From: CAYLPU01 sp964385635
GTDB lineage: Bacteria; Chloroflexota; Anaerolineae; B4-G1
DNA length: 31,428 nt
Assembly (NCBI GenBank): GCA_964385635.1
Contig: CAYLPU010000057.1
Span: forward strand, 1-31,428
Direction: 5' to 3'
Under the pieces are notes generated by a model, which saw only the letters and a program-made list of their open reading frames with translations, did not search any database and was not told where the DNA came from. The position numbers and the translations under genes were made by a program. This document shows, in pieces, positions 13,407 to 21,141 of the stretch; position 1 is the stretch's first letter, and every line of letters starts with the position of its first letter.

Positions 13407-16274
13407 TCACTCACGCTCCGATAACGGTAACTCGACCGTAATCGTGGTCCCTTGCCCGGGCTTTGATCTGACACGCGCCTTGCCGCCCAGGAGGGCAGCG
13501 CGCTCCTGCAGGCCCACCAGGCCAAAGTGCCTCTCAGCCGAGCCTGTCCGCAAGACAACAGCGGTGTCGAAGCCACAGCCGTTGTCTGTCACCTGCATGC
13601 GCACATGCTGGCCCTCACATGCTATCTCAACGGAGACCTTGCTGGCGGAGGCGTGGCGCGCGACGTTGGTCAGTGCCTCCTGGACAATGCGGTACACCGC
13701 CGTAGCCTGGGGGTCAGCCAGCCGTTTGGGAAGCAAGGCCTTGCGGAAAGTAACCTTTATGCCGGTCTGGTGCTGATAACGCTCAATATGCCATTCGAGA
13801 GCCGCTGATAGTCCCAGTTCGTCCAGCGCTGCCGGTCGCAGATCGAGTGACAGTTTGCGCACCACGTCCATCGTCTCGTCAAGCAGGTCCACGTTTTCGA
13901 GCGCCCGTTCTCGCAGATCGGCTGGTTCAGCGGGCAGGTCTGCCGCCAACATCTCCTGACTGAGTTTGGCGCCGGTCAGCAACTGCCCCACCTCATCGTG
14001 CAGTTCGCGGGCGATGCGGCGTCGTTCCTCTTCCTGGGCCTGTACTATCCGCGCAGCCAGTTCTTCAGCCTGTGCGCGTGCGGCGTCTACCTCCGTGAAT
14101 AGGCGGGCCGCGTCGATCGCCGCGGCGGCCTGGGCCGCCAGTGTGCTCAACAGACGCATGTCACCACCAGTGAAAACATCAGTAGTGGAAAAATTATCTA
14201 CACACAGCACGCCGATGGAGCGACCTTTGCTCACTAAGGGCACAGCCATCATTGAGCGAATCACTCTCGCCGTCGGTAGACCCACGTTATAGAAATAGGG
14301 GTCAGTGGCGGTGTCCTCCACGATCCACGGCTCTCCGGTAGCAAAACAATGACCGGAGACGCTTCTATCAGGCAGCAGGCGCATCTGTGCCAACTCCTGT
14401 TTGGAATACCCTATGCCAGTCTGGGTCACCAGTGCATTGCGCTCCTCATCGTGGAGTTGAATGGTGCCTCTTTCTGCGTGCGAGAGCATAGCGACGGCCG
14501 CCTCGACCACGAAGTTAAGCAATTGTTCCACGTCAATCACGCCTGTAAGCACCTGCCCGGCGTGGTAGAGGGCGCTGATTTCCTCCATCCGCTGCGTCAG
14601 ACTCCCATACAACTGTGCATTGTCTATCGCGGCGGCGGCCGCTGGCGCGATGGCACGAGCGAAGGCGAGTTCCTCATCGGTGAAGAAGCGTGGGTTCTCG
14701 AAAGCGCGCAGGTGCAGCACACCTACCGGTCTGCCCTTGGCGATCAATGGCACTTCCACCACACTGCGGATGTTCAGCGTTCGTGCCTCATCTTGTTTCT
14801 CCTTGGAGATGTGGGGGGCGTTCCACAGGTCGGGCTCGCAGACCAATCGGCCGGTGTCCAGGGCGCGGCTCGAATACGGGTGTTGATCCCGGGTACGCCG
14901 ATCCCCTATCCGTCCTATTTGATGTGCCGGATTGTCGTAGTGCTGCGCTCGGATCTCAAGTGTCTGCGTGGCGGCATCGTAGGACGAGAAAGACACGCTG
15001 GCCAGGTTGAATTTCTTCTGTATCACGTCCAGCACATGGTCCAATACCTCGTCCAGATCCAGCGTGCCCGAGAGCACTTGTCCTGCTTCTACCAGGGCTT
15101 GCAGTTCCCAGTTACGCCGTTCCAGCGCCTGTTGCATCTGTCGGAATTCGGCCAGGTCAATGCCGATGCTGACGATTGCCACCACGTTTCCGGCCTCATC
15201 CTTGATGCTGGTGTTGGTCCAGGTGATCCAGCGCTCGTGGCCATCTCTGGTCAGCCACGGATTCTCGTGCTTACTGGGCAGCACGTCGGCCTGCAGTCTG
15301 GCGAAGACTTCCTGTATCTCTGAGACGAACTGTTCGGGGATCAGGAACTCCCATATCACGCGTCCGATCGCTTCGTCTGCACCGTAGCCCGTGAGTTTCT
15401 CGCACGCCTGGTTGAACATGGTGATGCGTCCATCGGTGTCCAGCCCCACGACCAGTGCCGGGGTGGTTTCGATGATGCTCTGGGAGAGTGTGCGCTCGCG
15501 ACGCAACGCCTCTTCGGCCTGCTTGCGCTGCGTGATGTCCTCCATAACGCCCTCGTAGTACAACACCCGGCCGTCGGAATCGCGGACGGCCCGGGCACTA
15601 TCCTGCACCCAGATGGTTGTTCCGTCGCAACGGCGCAGTTGCGCTTCGAACTCGTGCACGACCCCTTCGTGCTCCATCATAGCCTGCCATCGCCGGCGAT
15701 CCTCGGTATTCGCGTACACATCGGCCGCGTTGACTGCCAGCAGGGCCTCCCGGTCCGGGTAACCCAGCATTTGCACCAAGGCGGGGTTGGCGTCGAGGGC
15801 CTGTCCCTCTGGCGCGGTTCGGTATATTCCCACGGGCATGCCGTCGAAGAGGCCCCGGTAGCGTGCTTCGGTTTCTCTCAGTGCCTGGCACTGCTGGGCC
15901 CGTTTCAGGGCTGACCGTGCCACGATTGGCAGGCGGGCGAAGTGCTGGGGCGATTTGAGGACGTAGTCGTCCAGGCCGGCCTCCATCGCCTCCAGGGCGA
16001 TTTCCTCAGCCTTGGTGTCCGCGAGCATAATCACCGGGCACTCAGGCCAGCGGGCCTTGACCGCGCGCAGAACTTCCAGGCCGTCCGCCCACTGGAGTCG
16101 GTAGTCGGTGAGCACCAAGTCGAAGTTGCCCCCCTCCAGGGCCTGGGAAAACTCTTCTGCCCCGGTGATCTGCTCCACCTGGAGATCAGGAATCTCACAG
16201 CGCAGTTCGCGCATGGCCAGGATGCGGTCTTCTGGACTATTGTCAATGAAGAGAACGCGCAAAGTATTACTCAT
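13407..16274 (-). CDS. Multi-sensor histidine kinase, REC-PAS-PAS-GAF-GAF-HisKA_3-HATPase
   Basis: This 955-residue kinase has no predicted membrane segment and should be cytoplasmic. It starts with a receiver domain (about 5-120, Asp57 in LVLTDYRL), followed by two PAS domains (about 130-250 and 255-375; ITQRKQAEEALRRERTLSQ connects them), two GAF domains (about 395-545 and 560-715), and a NarX-type dimerisation domain with His759 in RIARELHDEVGQ, then an ATPase domain with NVARHASA, DNGCGFD and FGLVGLQERA. ATG 16274 was chosen because MSNTLRVLFIDNS begins the receiver and GAGAGG precedes it. It is followed directly by its response regulator. The N-terminal receiver suggests input from another kinase. 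Ligands of the PAS/GAF domains are unknown. Confidence 0.92.
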   Translation of the reverse strand: MSNTLRVLFIDNSPEDRILAMRELRCEIPDLQVEQITGAEEFSQALEGGNFDLVLTDYRLQWADGLEVLRAVKARWPECPVIMLADTKAEEIALEAMEAGLDDYVLKSPQHFARLPIVARSALKRAQQCQALRETEARYRGLFDGMPVGIYRTAPEGQALDANPALVQMLGYPDREALLAVNAADVYANTEDRRRWQAMMEHEGVVHEFEAQLRRCDGTTIWVQDSARAVRDSDGRVLYYEGVMEDITQRKQAEEALRRERTLSQSIIETTPALVVGLDTDGRITMFNQACEKLTGYGADEAIGRVIWEFLIPEQFVSEIQEVFARLQADVLPSKHENPWLTRDGHERWITWTNTSIKDEAGNVVAIVSIGIDLAEFRQMQQALERRNWELQALVEAGQVLSGTLDLDEVLDHVLDVIQKKFNLASVSFSSYDAATQTLEIRAQHYDNPAHQIGRIGDRRTRDQHPYSSRALDTGRLVCEPDLWNAPHISKEKQDEARTLNIRSVVEVPLIAKGRPVGVLHLRAFENPRFFTDEELAFARAIAPAAAAAIDNAQLYGSLTQRMEEISALYHAGQVLTGVIDVEQLLNFVVEAAVAMLSHAERGTIQLHDEERNALVTQTGIGYSKQELAQMRLLPDRSVSGHCFATGEPWIVEDTATDPYFYNVGLPTARVIRSMMAVPLVSKGRSIGVLCVDNFSTTDVFTGGDMRLLSTLAAQAAAAIDAARLFTEVDAARAQAEELAARIVQAQEEERRRIARELHDEVGQLLTGAKLSQEMLAADLPAEPADLRERALENVDLLDETMDVVRKLSLDLRPAALDELGLSAALEWHIERYQHQTGIKVTFRKALLPKRLADPQATAVYRIVQEALTNVARHASASKVSVEIACEGQHVRMQVTDNGCGFDTAVVLRTGSAERHFGLVGLQERAALLGGKARVRSKPGQGTTITVELPLSERE

Positions 16275-16309
16275 AACCTCTCGTCTCTCTGGTTCAATCG
16301 CATAGCCGT

Positions 16310-16431
16310 AACTACCCAAGCCAGACCTGACACGTTTCCGAGAGAGCTCTTACGTCAAAGAATCTGTCCGTCTGCAAGTGTACTTGTCTCGAGAAACGGT
16401 TGCAAAAACCTGTCAGGTCTTGAGTAGTTAT
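16310..16431. repeat. MITE-like inverted-repeat element (TAACTAC/CAGACCTGACA ends)
   Basis: The left end contains AACTACCCAAG then CCAGACCTGACACGTTT (to 16337); the right end AAACCTGTCAGGTCT (16406-16420) then TGAGTAGTTA is its imperfect inverse. Element length is about 122 bp. A second copy of the CCAGACCTGACAGGTTTC arm is at 31211-31228, and TAACTAC-type ends recur near 8871-8881 and 31267-31276. It has no coding potential and lies upstream of the histidine kinase gene. Confidence 0.5.
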
Positions 16432-16499
16432 GCGTAGCCCTACTATACCGCGTATTGCACGAGTTGTCCATGGGACATTTACCCATTATGGGCATAAAC

Positions 16500-16522
16500 A
16501 CGCCCCATCTTTGGGCGTTTTT
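16500..16522. terminator. Hairpin with T-run after the esterase gene
   Basis: ACGCCC (16500-16505) pairs with GGGCGT (16513-16518) around CATCTTT and is followed on the plus strand by TTTTTGTT. Read on the minus strand it lies 25-43 nt after the esterase stop at 16543 and is followed by a weaker GTTTATG tail. It could terminate the minus-strand cluster; the T-run points the other way, so it may be bidirectional. A small TGTCC-ATG-GGACA palindrome lies next to it at 16465-16477. Confidence 0.5.
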
Positions 16523-16542
16523 GTTCTCATGCCCTTTGCCAT

Positions 16543-17508
16543 TCACGGCGGCACGTCATCGCCGGGCCACCCGGCGGTGTAGAAGGTCAGGTACTCGGCG
16601 ACGTTCGCTTCCCACAGCCCGTTCTCGTGGTTGCCAGGGTGTACGACAAACTCGTGGGCGATGTCCTGTGCCTCCAGTGTCTGGTGTAGCGTCTGAGTGG
16701 CCTCCCGCGCCCAGTCCGAGTCGCCAGCGTCCAGGTAGATGCGTAACGTTGCCACGCCGGGCTCTCGCAGGAGATAGAACGGGTCGTAAACCGGCGGGGC
16801 CAGGTTGACCGAAAGGGCCGGGCTGTGCGCTCCCACTGTCGCAAAGAGATTGGGGTGGCGGAAGCCGATCTCCAGTGCCCAGACTCCGCCTCGCGATATA
16901 CCGCCGATGGCCCGCCCCTCCCGATTCGCCCAGGTGCGGTGGGTCGCGTCCACGTGGGGGATCAGGTCGTTGACGATCTGGCTCTCGAAGGAGTGGTCGC
17001 CGCCGCTGGTGTTGACGTATAGTCTCTCGGGGCCTCCCGGCAGAACAATGATGAAGGGTGGCAGACTCCCGGCCCCGATGCCAGTATCGGCGGCCTCGTC
17101 GGCCCCCAGGATGTCCCAGTGAGTCTCGTCGTAGGGCCAGCCGTGGAGCAGGTAGAGCACTGGGTAGTGCCGGCTGGTCTGGCCGTAGCAGGGCGGCAGA
17201 TAGATGCGGTAGGGCTGTTCATCCCCAGCCGTCTGGCTGAAGTAGGCAAGTTCCCTCACCTGGCCTGTGGTCTCGCTGCAGGCTAGTGTAGGGGTAGGGG
17301 TGGGAGTCGGTATAGGAGTGTGTGTAGGGGTGGAGGTGGGGGTGAGCGTGGAAGTAGGTGGGGAAGCGAGTGTTGGCGTGAGCGTGGAAGTGGGTGTGGG
17401 GGTTGGAGGCATGGGTTCTGGCAAGGGCCGTACCAGCACCCACAGTGCGGCCAGGATTGCTAACGCGGCCACTGCCAGCCCGCGCAGCAGCCATGCCCTC
17501 CATCTCAT
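16543..17508 (-). CDS. Membrane-anchored esterase-family alpha/beta hydrolase
   Basis: The 321-residue product has an N-terminal membrane anchor or uncleaved signal (residues 8-27), a Pro/Thr-rich linker (30-75) and a putative-esterase domain (PF00756-like; about 85-315). YPVLYLLHGWPYDETHW gives the oxyanion region, GGISRGG carries the nucleophile Ser205, LDAGDSDW supplies the acid (Asp260 or Asp263), and HPGNHENGLW the catalytic His294. Related proteins include acetyl xylan and feruloyl esterases and enterochelin esterases; substrate is not predictable. It begins 15 nt after leuD and so may be cotranscribed with the lysine/leucine genes, though no pathway link is apparent. It should act outside the membrane. 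Confidence 0.85.
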   Translation of the reverse strand: MRWRAWLLRGLAVAALAILAALWVLVRPLPEPMPPTPTPTSTLTPTLASPPTSTLTPTSTPTHTPIPTPTPTPTLACSETTGQVRELAYFSQTAGDEQPYRIYLPPCYGQTSRHYPVLYLLHGWPYDETHWDILGADEAADTGIGAGSLPPFIIVLPGGPERLYVNTSGGDHSFESQIVNDLIPHVDATHRTWANREGRAIGGISRGGVWALEIGFRHPNLFATVGAHSPALSVNLAPPVYDPFYLLREPGVATLRIYLDAGDSDWAREATQTLHQTLEAQDIAHEFVVHPGNHENGLWEANVAEYLTFYTAGWPGDDVPP

Positions 17509-17523
17509 CTGCTCATTCCTCGC

Positions 17524-18036
17524 CTACTTCTCTACCCCAAGCCTCTTCCGCGTATAGGGAATCAGCCCTCCCGCCGCGAAGATGCCCATCACCGCCTCCG
17601 GCAGTGGTGGGAAGGTGAAGACGTTCTGGCCAGTCTCTGACCGAGCCAGGTGAATCTCCCCCGCCTCCAGGTCCACTTCGACCTCATCGTCACTCTCCAA
17701 CGCCTCTACTGCCTCCGGGCAGGTGATGGCCGGGAGAGCGTTATTGATGCAGTTGCGGTAGTAGATGCGGGCGAATGATTTGGCGATGATCGCTCCCACT
17801 CCCTTCGCCACCAGGCAGGTCACCGCCTGCTCGCGGGAACTGCCGCAGCCGAAGTTCTTGCCCGCCACGATCACGTCGCCCGGTTGTACCCGCATGCGGA
17901 ACTCTGGATCCAGGTCCTCCAGCGCGTGTTCTCCCATCTCATCTGGGTCACTCACGGTATAGGTGTACTTGCCTGGGAAGATGACGTCGGTGTTGATGTC
18001 GTCGCCATACTTCCAGACTTTACCATTGATGCTCAC
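17524..18036 (-). CDS. leuD: 3-isopropylmalate dehydratase / homoaconitase small subunit
   Basis: This 170-residue swivelling-domain subunit has GDDINTDVIFPGKYTYT near the N-terminus, NFGCGSSREQA at 62-71 and IYYRNCINNALP. With LeuC it interconverts 2- and 3-isopropylmalate, or homocitrate and homoisocitrate when used for lysine (LysU). The loop that sets substrate choice reads YTYT at 24-27; from memory, characterised archaeal homoaconitases have an Arg here and isopropylmalate isomerases have YLVM/YLVY, so neither class is matched exactly. Its position in a lysW-containing cluster favours the lysine pathway or dual use. It starts 96 nt after leuC. Confidence 0.88.
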   Translation of the reverse strand: MSINGKVWKYGDDINTDVIFPGKYTYTVSDPDEMGEHALEDLDPEFRMRVQPGDVIVAGKNFGCGSSREQAVTCLVAKGVGAIIAKSFARIYYRNCINNALPAITCPEAVEALESDDEVEVDLEAGEIHLARSETGQNVFTFPPLPEAVMGIFAAGGLIPYTRKRLGVEK

Positions 18037-18132
18037 GTTAATATGCTCCTATCACAGGGAGGAGTATATATGTGAGTATGTGAAGTGGTGAGGCTCCTCA
18101 TTCGCTCGTTTGCTTCTTCCTCATCTACTCGT

Positions 18133-19410
18133 CTACTCTTCCCTCATCTGCTTACTACCCAAGTCACATGGGTGCACAATCTCCCCCGCCACCGCACTCG
18201 CTGCCACCACCAGCGGACTGGCCAGGTAGACATCGCTCTCTTTAGTACCCATCCGCCCGCGGAAGTTACGATTTGCGGTGCTGATCGTGACTTCCCCTTC
18301 GGCAGGAACGCCCATGTGATTGCCCATGCACGGCCCGCAGCCAGGGCTCTCGATCACCGCGCCCACCTCGACGAAGGTGCGCAAGATACCTGCGTCGAGC
18401 GCGTCCAGGTACACCTCCGATGAGGCCGGGATGACGATCAACCGCACGCCTGGCGCGACGTTGCGCCCTTCCAGCACCTCCGCCGCTGCGCCCAGGTCGC
18501 TCAGCCGCCCGTTGGTGCAGGTGCCCAGGAATGCCTGGTCAATGCGCGTACCTGCCACCTCTCGCAGCGGCACCACGTTGTCCACCGTGTGCGGCCTGGC
18601 GACCACCGGCTCAATCGTTTCCGCGTCGTACTCGACCACGTGGGCGTACTCTGCATCGGGATCGGGGTAGACTGGATCATAGGGCCACTGCGCTCGATCC
18701 TCCAGCCAGGCGAAGGTTACATCGTCAGGCGGGATGTATCCATTCTTGGCCCCCATCTCCGCCATCAGGTTGGAGATGACTATGCGGCTCTCCTGATCCA
18801 ACGCCGTCACCCCTTCCCCGTGCCACTCGACTGACTGGTAGAGACCGCCATCGGCCCCCAGATTGCCGACGACGTGCAACGCCAGGTCCTTGGAGGTGAC
18901 TCCCTCGCGCAGCCGTCCGTGAACGACGATCTTGAGGCTCTCCGGCACGCGCAGCCAGATACGGGCCGTCGCCATAATCACCGCCATCTCGCTGCGCCCG
19001 ATACCGGCTGCGAAGGCTCCAAACGCCCCGGCGGTGGGGGTGTGCGAATCGGAGCCGACGATCAGCGCACCTGGCAGTGCGAACCCCTCCTCGGCCAGCA
19101 CCTGGTGACAGACCCCGCGCCCCACGTCGTAGAAGTGCGCGATCCCCTGTTCCGCCACAAACTGGCGGATGGCTTTGTGGTTCTGTGCGTGTTTCGTCGT
19201 GGGGGCCGGGCAGGCATGGTCGAGTACCACCACGTGGATGTCGGGCCGCGCCACGCGCGTCACCCCGATCTTGCGGAAGATCCCCGCGATAGGGGCGGTG
19301 TTGTCGTGGCTGAGCGCTACGTCGGGCGTGACCTCGACGATCTGCCCAGGCACGACTTCGGCCAGGCCAGCCTTTTGAGCCAAGATCTTCTCGGCAAACG
19401 TGTGACTCAT
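18133..19410 (-). CDS. leuC: 3-isopropylmalate dehydratase / homoaconitase large subunit
   Basis: The 425-residue subunit is of the short archaeal-type LeuC/LysT class. It carries LDHACPAPTTKHAQNHK, GSDSHTPTAGAFGAFAAGIG and the three [4Fe-4S] cysteines: Cys298 (FLGTCTNGR), Cys358 and Cys361 (PGCGPCMGNH). ATG 19410 follows AGGAGG and starts the family homology. A sigma-70-type promoter precedes it, so it can be expressed independently of lysW. In this neighbourhood (lysW and lysX/lysK remnants just upstream) it may be the homoaconitase LysT of the alpha-aminoadipate lysine pathway; leuA, leuB and a homocitrate synthase gene are not in the window, so leucine versus lysine use is open. Confidence 0.9.
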   Translation of the reverse strand: MSHTFAEKILAQKAGLAEVVPGQIVEVTPDVALSHDNTAPIAGIFRKIGVTRVARPDIHVVVLDHACPAPTTKHAQNHKAIRQFVAEQGIAHFYDVGRGVCHQVLAEEGFALPGALIVGSDSHTPTAGAFGAFAAGIGRSEMAVIMATARIWLRVPESLKIVVHGRLREGVTSKDLALHVVGNLGADGGLYQSVEWHGEGVTALDQESRIVISNLMAEMGAKNGYIPPDDVTFAWLEDRAQWPYDPVYPDPDAEYAHVVEYDAETIEPVVARPHTVDNVVPLREVAGTRIDQAFLGTCTNGRLSDLGAAAEVLEGRNVAPGVRLIVIPASSEVYLDALDAGILRTFVEVGAVIESPGCGPCMGNHMGVPAEGEVTISTANRNFRGRMGTKESDVYLASPLVVAASAVAGEIVHPCDLGSKQMREE

Positions 19411-19442
19411 CGCAGCCTCCTCATACAAGTTTAACGGGGTGT

Positions 19443-19471
19443 ATTGTACCCCATCGGTCTTTGGCTGGCAA
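19443..19471 (-). promoter_or_regulatory. Sigma-70-type promoter of leuC-leuD
   Basis: On the minus strand TTGCCA (19471-19466), a 17-nt spacer and TACAAT (19448-19443) form a good promoter. Transcription would begin about 25 nt before the leuC ATG at 19410. It lies downstream of the lysX/lysK remnant, so leuCD need not depend on readthrough from lysW. Confidence 0.65.
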
Positions 19472-19554
19472 GCGGCGGTGCAAGAGGGGGAGAACATGGC
19501 AGTTCTGAGGATACCTGGAGGCTCGCGGGTGTTGTTGGAGATTCTGCGCTTGCC

Positions 19555-19986
19555 CTAGCCGCCCAACGTCTGCAGCGCCTGCGTCAGCACGTTTATCCCC
19601 CGGCGGAATTCTTTGATCTCAATGTGCTCCTCCGGCGTGTGATCCAGGGACGAATCGCCCGGCCCGTAGGCCACGATAGGGCAGCCCCACGCCGGGCCGA
19701 CGACATTCATGTTCGAGGTGCCTGTCTTTAGCTTGAACCGTGGTCGCCCGCCCTCGGTACGGATGGCCCGTAAGCGTAGGTCACCAATTGATGCCAGAAG
19801 CTCACCGCATTCTCTGCTGGCCCCGGTCGCTCGCCAGCACTGTGCCCACCTGGTTGCACTAGCCGGTAGTCCACGGTCAACATGCCCTTGTAGCCCACGG
19901 TCGTAGTCCACCCCTCGCTCCTGCAAGGCAGCGAAGAGCATTTTCTCCTCGACTCGCACCCGGGAGCGCAGCACGCCGATCCTCAT
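19555..19986 (-). pseudogene. Deletion fusion of lysX (N-terminus) and lysK (C-terminus)
   Basis: An open frame of 143 codons, but a mosaic. Residues 1-30 (MRIGVLRSRVRVEEKMLFAA, LQERGVDYD) match the start of LysX, the LysW-2-aminoadipate ligase. In the +1 frame from 19895 to 19773 the DNA encodes GYKGMLTVDYRLVQPGGHSA and GERPGPAENAVSFWHQL, the lid domain of LysK, the M20-family LysW-lysine hydrolase. Back in the first frame, residues 70-143 (RAIRTEGGRPRFKLKTGTSN, MNVVGPAWGCPIVAYGPGDS, LDHTPEEHIEI) are the LysK C-terminus. At least two deletions are needed. The ATP-grasp domain and the N-terminal metal-binding half of LysK are gone, so it cannot perform either reaction. It starts 3 nt after lysW. 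Confidence 0.75.
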
Positions 19987-19989
19987 CGC

Positions 19990-20154
19990 CTATTCACCCC
20001 AGTCTTCTTCTACCTCAGGGGCCAACTCGAGCGTGATGGGATCCAGGCCCAGCACCTCCAACTCGCCCCCGCAGTCAGGGCAGACCACGATCTCTCCCTC
20101 TTCTACATCGGGAGCCAGGTCTAGTTCCCCACCACATTCTGGACATGTAGCCAT
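19990..20154 (-). CDS. lysW: LysW amino-group carrier protein
   Basis: A 54-residue protein, MATCPECGGELDLAPDVEEG then EIVVCPDCGGELEVLGLDP and ending APEVEEDWGE. The two CPxCG knuckles bind zinc, and the C-terminal EDWGE is the invariant tail whose last Glu is joined to 2-aminoadipate (by LysX) in lysine biosynthesis, or to glutamate in arginine biosynthesis. The acidic surface helps dock later pathway enzymes. AAGGAGG lies just upstream of the ATG at 20154. The gene looks fully intact, in contrast to the lysX/lysK remnant 3 nt downstream. Confidence 0.95.
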   Translation of the reverse strand: MATCPECGGELDLAPDVEEGEIVVCPDCGGELEVLGLDPITLELAPEVEEDWGE

Positions 20155-20364
20155 GATAACCTCCTTAGTCTGTAGTCTGACGGTATTACTATTCTCATTG
20201 CTCTGGCTTCCGTAACCAGCCTGTAACCCGGCTGTAACGGTGTTCCACCTGGGGGTCAGTATAATGGAAGTAATCCTTGAAAATTATATTCTTGTTGTTG
20301 TGGGGGGTAGCACTACCCTGCCTGAGAGCCAGTATAACAGAGACGAGATGAAAGGTATCCGGCT
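20155..20364. other. Divergent intergenic region between lysW and parA-like genes
   Basis: This 210-nt gap separates genes read in opposite directions. It has three TGTAAC/CGTAAC repeats (about 20211-20239), a TATAAT-like box at 20260-20265 without a clear -35 partner, and the near-palindrome GGGTAGCACTACCC at 20305-20318 which could be a regulator site. No promoter could be assigned firmly. Confidence 0.4.
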
Positions 20365-21141
20365 ATGGCCACAACTATTATTGCCATCAGTAATCAAAAG
20401 GGTGGAGTGGCCAAGACCACCACTTGCCTATCTTTGGGAGCCTGTCTGGCCGAGATGGGACAACTTGTCCTGCTCATTGACATGGACCCCCAGGCCAACC
20501 TCACTCTCTCAATGGGATTGAGGCCCGAGAAACTGTCCCACACAGTGGAGGATGCTCTCCTGGGGGGAGATTCGCTGGTGAGCGTGAGTCGCGAGAGCCC
20601 GGTATTCGGCCTGGACATCGTTCCCTCCAATCGGGGGCTGGTTGTGCTCGACAAAATACTCTACGGGCGAAAGCGCTATGAATTCTATTTGAAGAATGGC
20701 CTGGGTGCGATGGGCGGGGATTTCTACGATGTTGTTCTAATTGACTGTCCGCCCTCCTTTGGCACGTTAACTCTCAACGCCCTGACCGCGGCAGACTTGC
20801 TCATCATCCCTGTCCAGTGTGAGTACTACGCTGCGTATTCGCTGCGCCAGATGGTGGAGGTGGTGAAACTGGTGCGGGAGAGAACTAACCCGCGCTTGAC
20901 CTATCACGTGTTGGTGACGATGTACGACCGTCGCAATAAGATCTGTCGGCTCATACTTGAGCAGATGCGGAAGGGGCTCAGCAGGGCGCTCTTCAAGACC
21001 ATTATCGAGGTGGATACCAAGTTGAGGGAGAGCCCGGCGTTTGGTCAACCGATCACGCTTTATGCATCGCGTACCCGGAGCGCTCAACAGTACCGTGCGC
21101 TCGCCCAGGAGTTGATGAATCATGGCGGCCCAGGATCTTAG
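20365..21141 (+). CDS. ParA/Soj family ATPase
   Basis: This 258-residue protein has the deviant Walker A KGGVAKTT (12-19), the A' motif LLIDMDPQANLT and Walker B VVLIDCPPS, then ALTAADLLIIPVQCEYYAAY. ParA ATPases form ATP-dependent dimers on DNA or membranes and position chromosomes, plasmids or protein complexes. Here no parB gene or parS-like site follows. Instead the gene overlaps by 20 nt the start of the PAS-LCP gene at 21122, so the two are probably translationally coupled. This favours a role in positioning or regulating that membrane protein, like orphan ParA proteins that place cell-envelope machinery, over chromosome segregation. That role is inference. Confidence 0.88.
   Translation: MATTIIAISNQKGGVAKTTTCLSLGACLAEMGQLVLLIDMDPQANLTLSMGLRPEKLSHTVEDALLGGDSLVSVSRESPVFGLDIVPSNRGLVVLDKILYGRKRYEFYLKNGLGAMGGDFYDVVLIDCPPSFGTLTLNALTAADLLIIPVQCEYYAAYSLRQMVEVVKLVRERTNPRLTYHVLVTMYDRRNKICRLILEQMRKGLSRALFKTIIEVDTKLRESPAFGQPITLYASRTRSAQQYRALAQELMNHGGPGS

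Noticed and set aside
14349..15323. Long plus-strand open frame opposite the histidine kinase
   Set aside because: It lacks recognisable motifs and lies wholly antisense to conserved PAS and GAF domains.
20305..20318. GGGTAGCACTACCC as a ParA operator
   Set aside because: It is short and imperfect at the centre, and no DNA-binding partner can be assigned; kept only as a remark in the intergenic entry.
20365..21141. Chromosome partition locus (parAB/parS)
   Set aside because: No ParB gene follows and no parS-like 16-bp palindrome was seen; the neighbour is an LCP protein.
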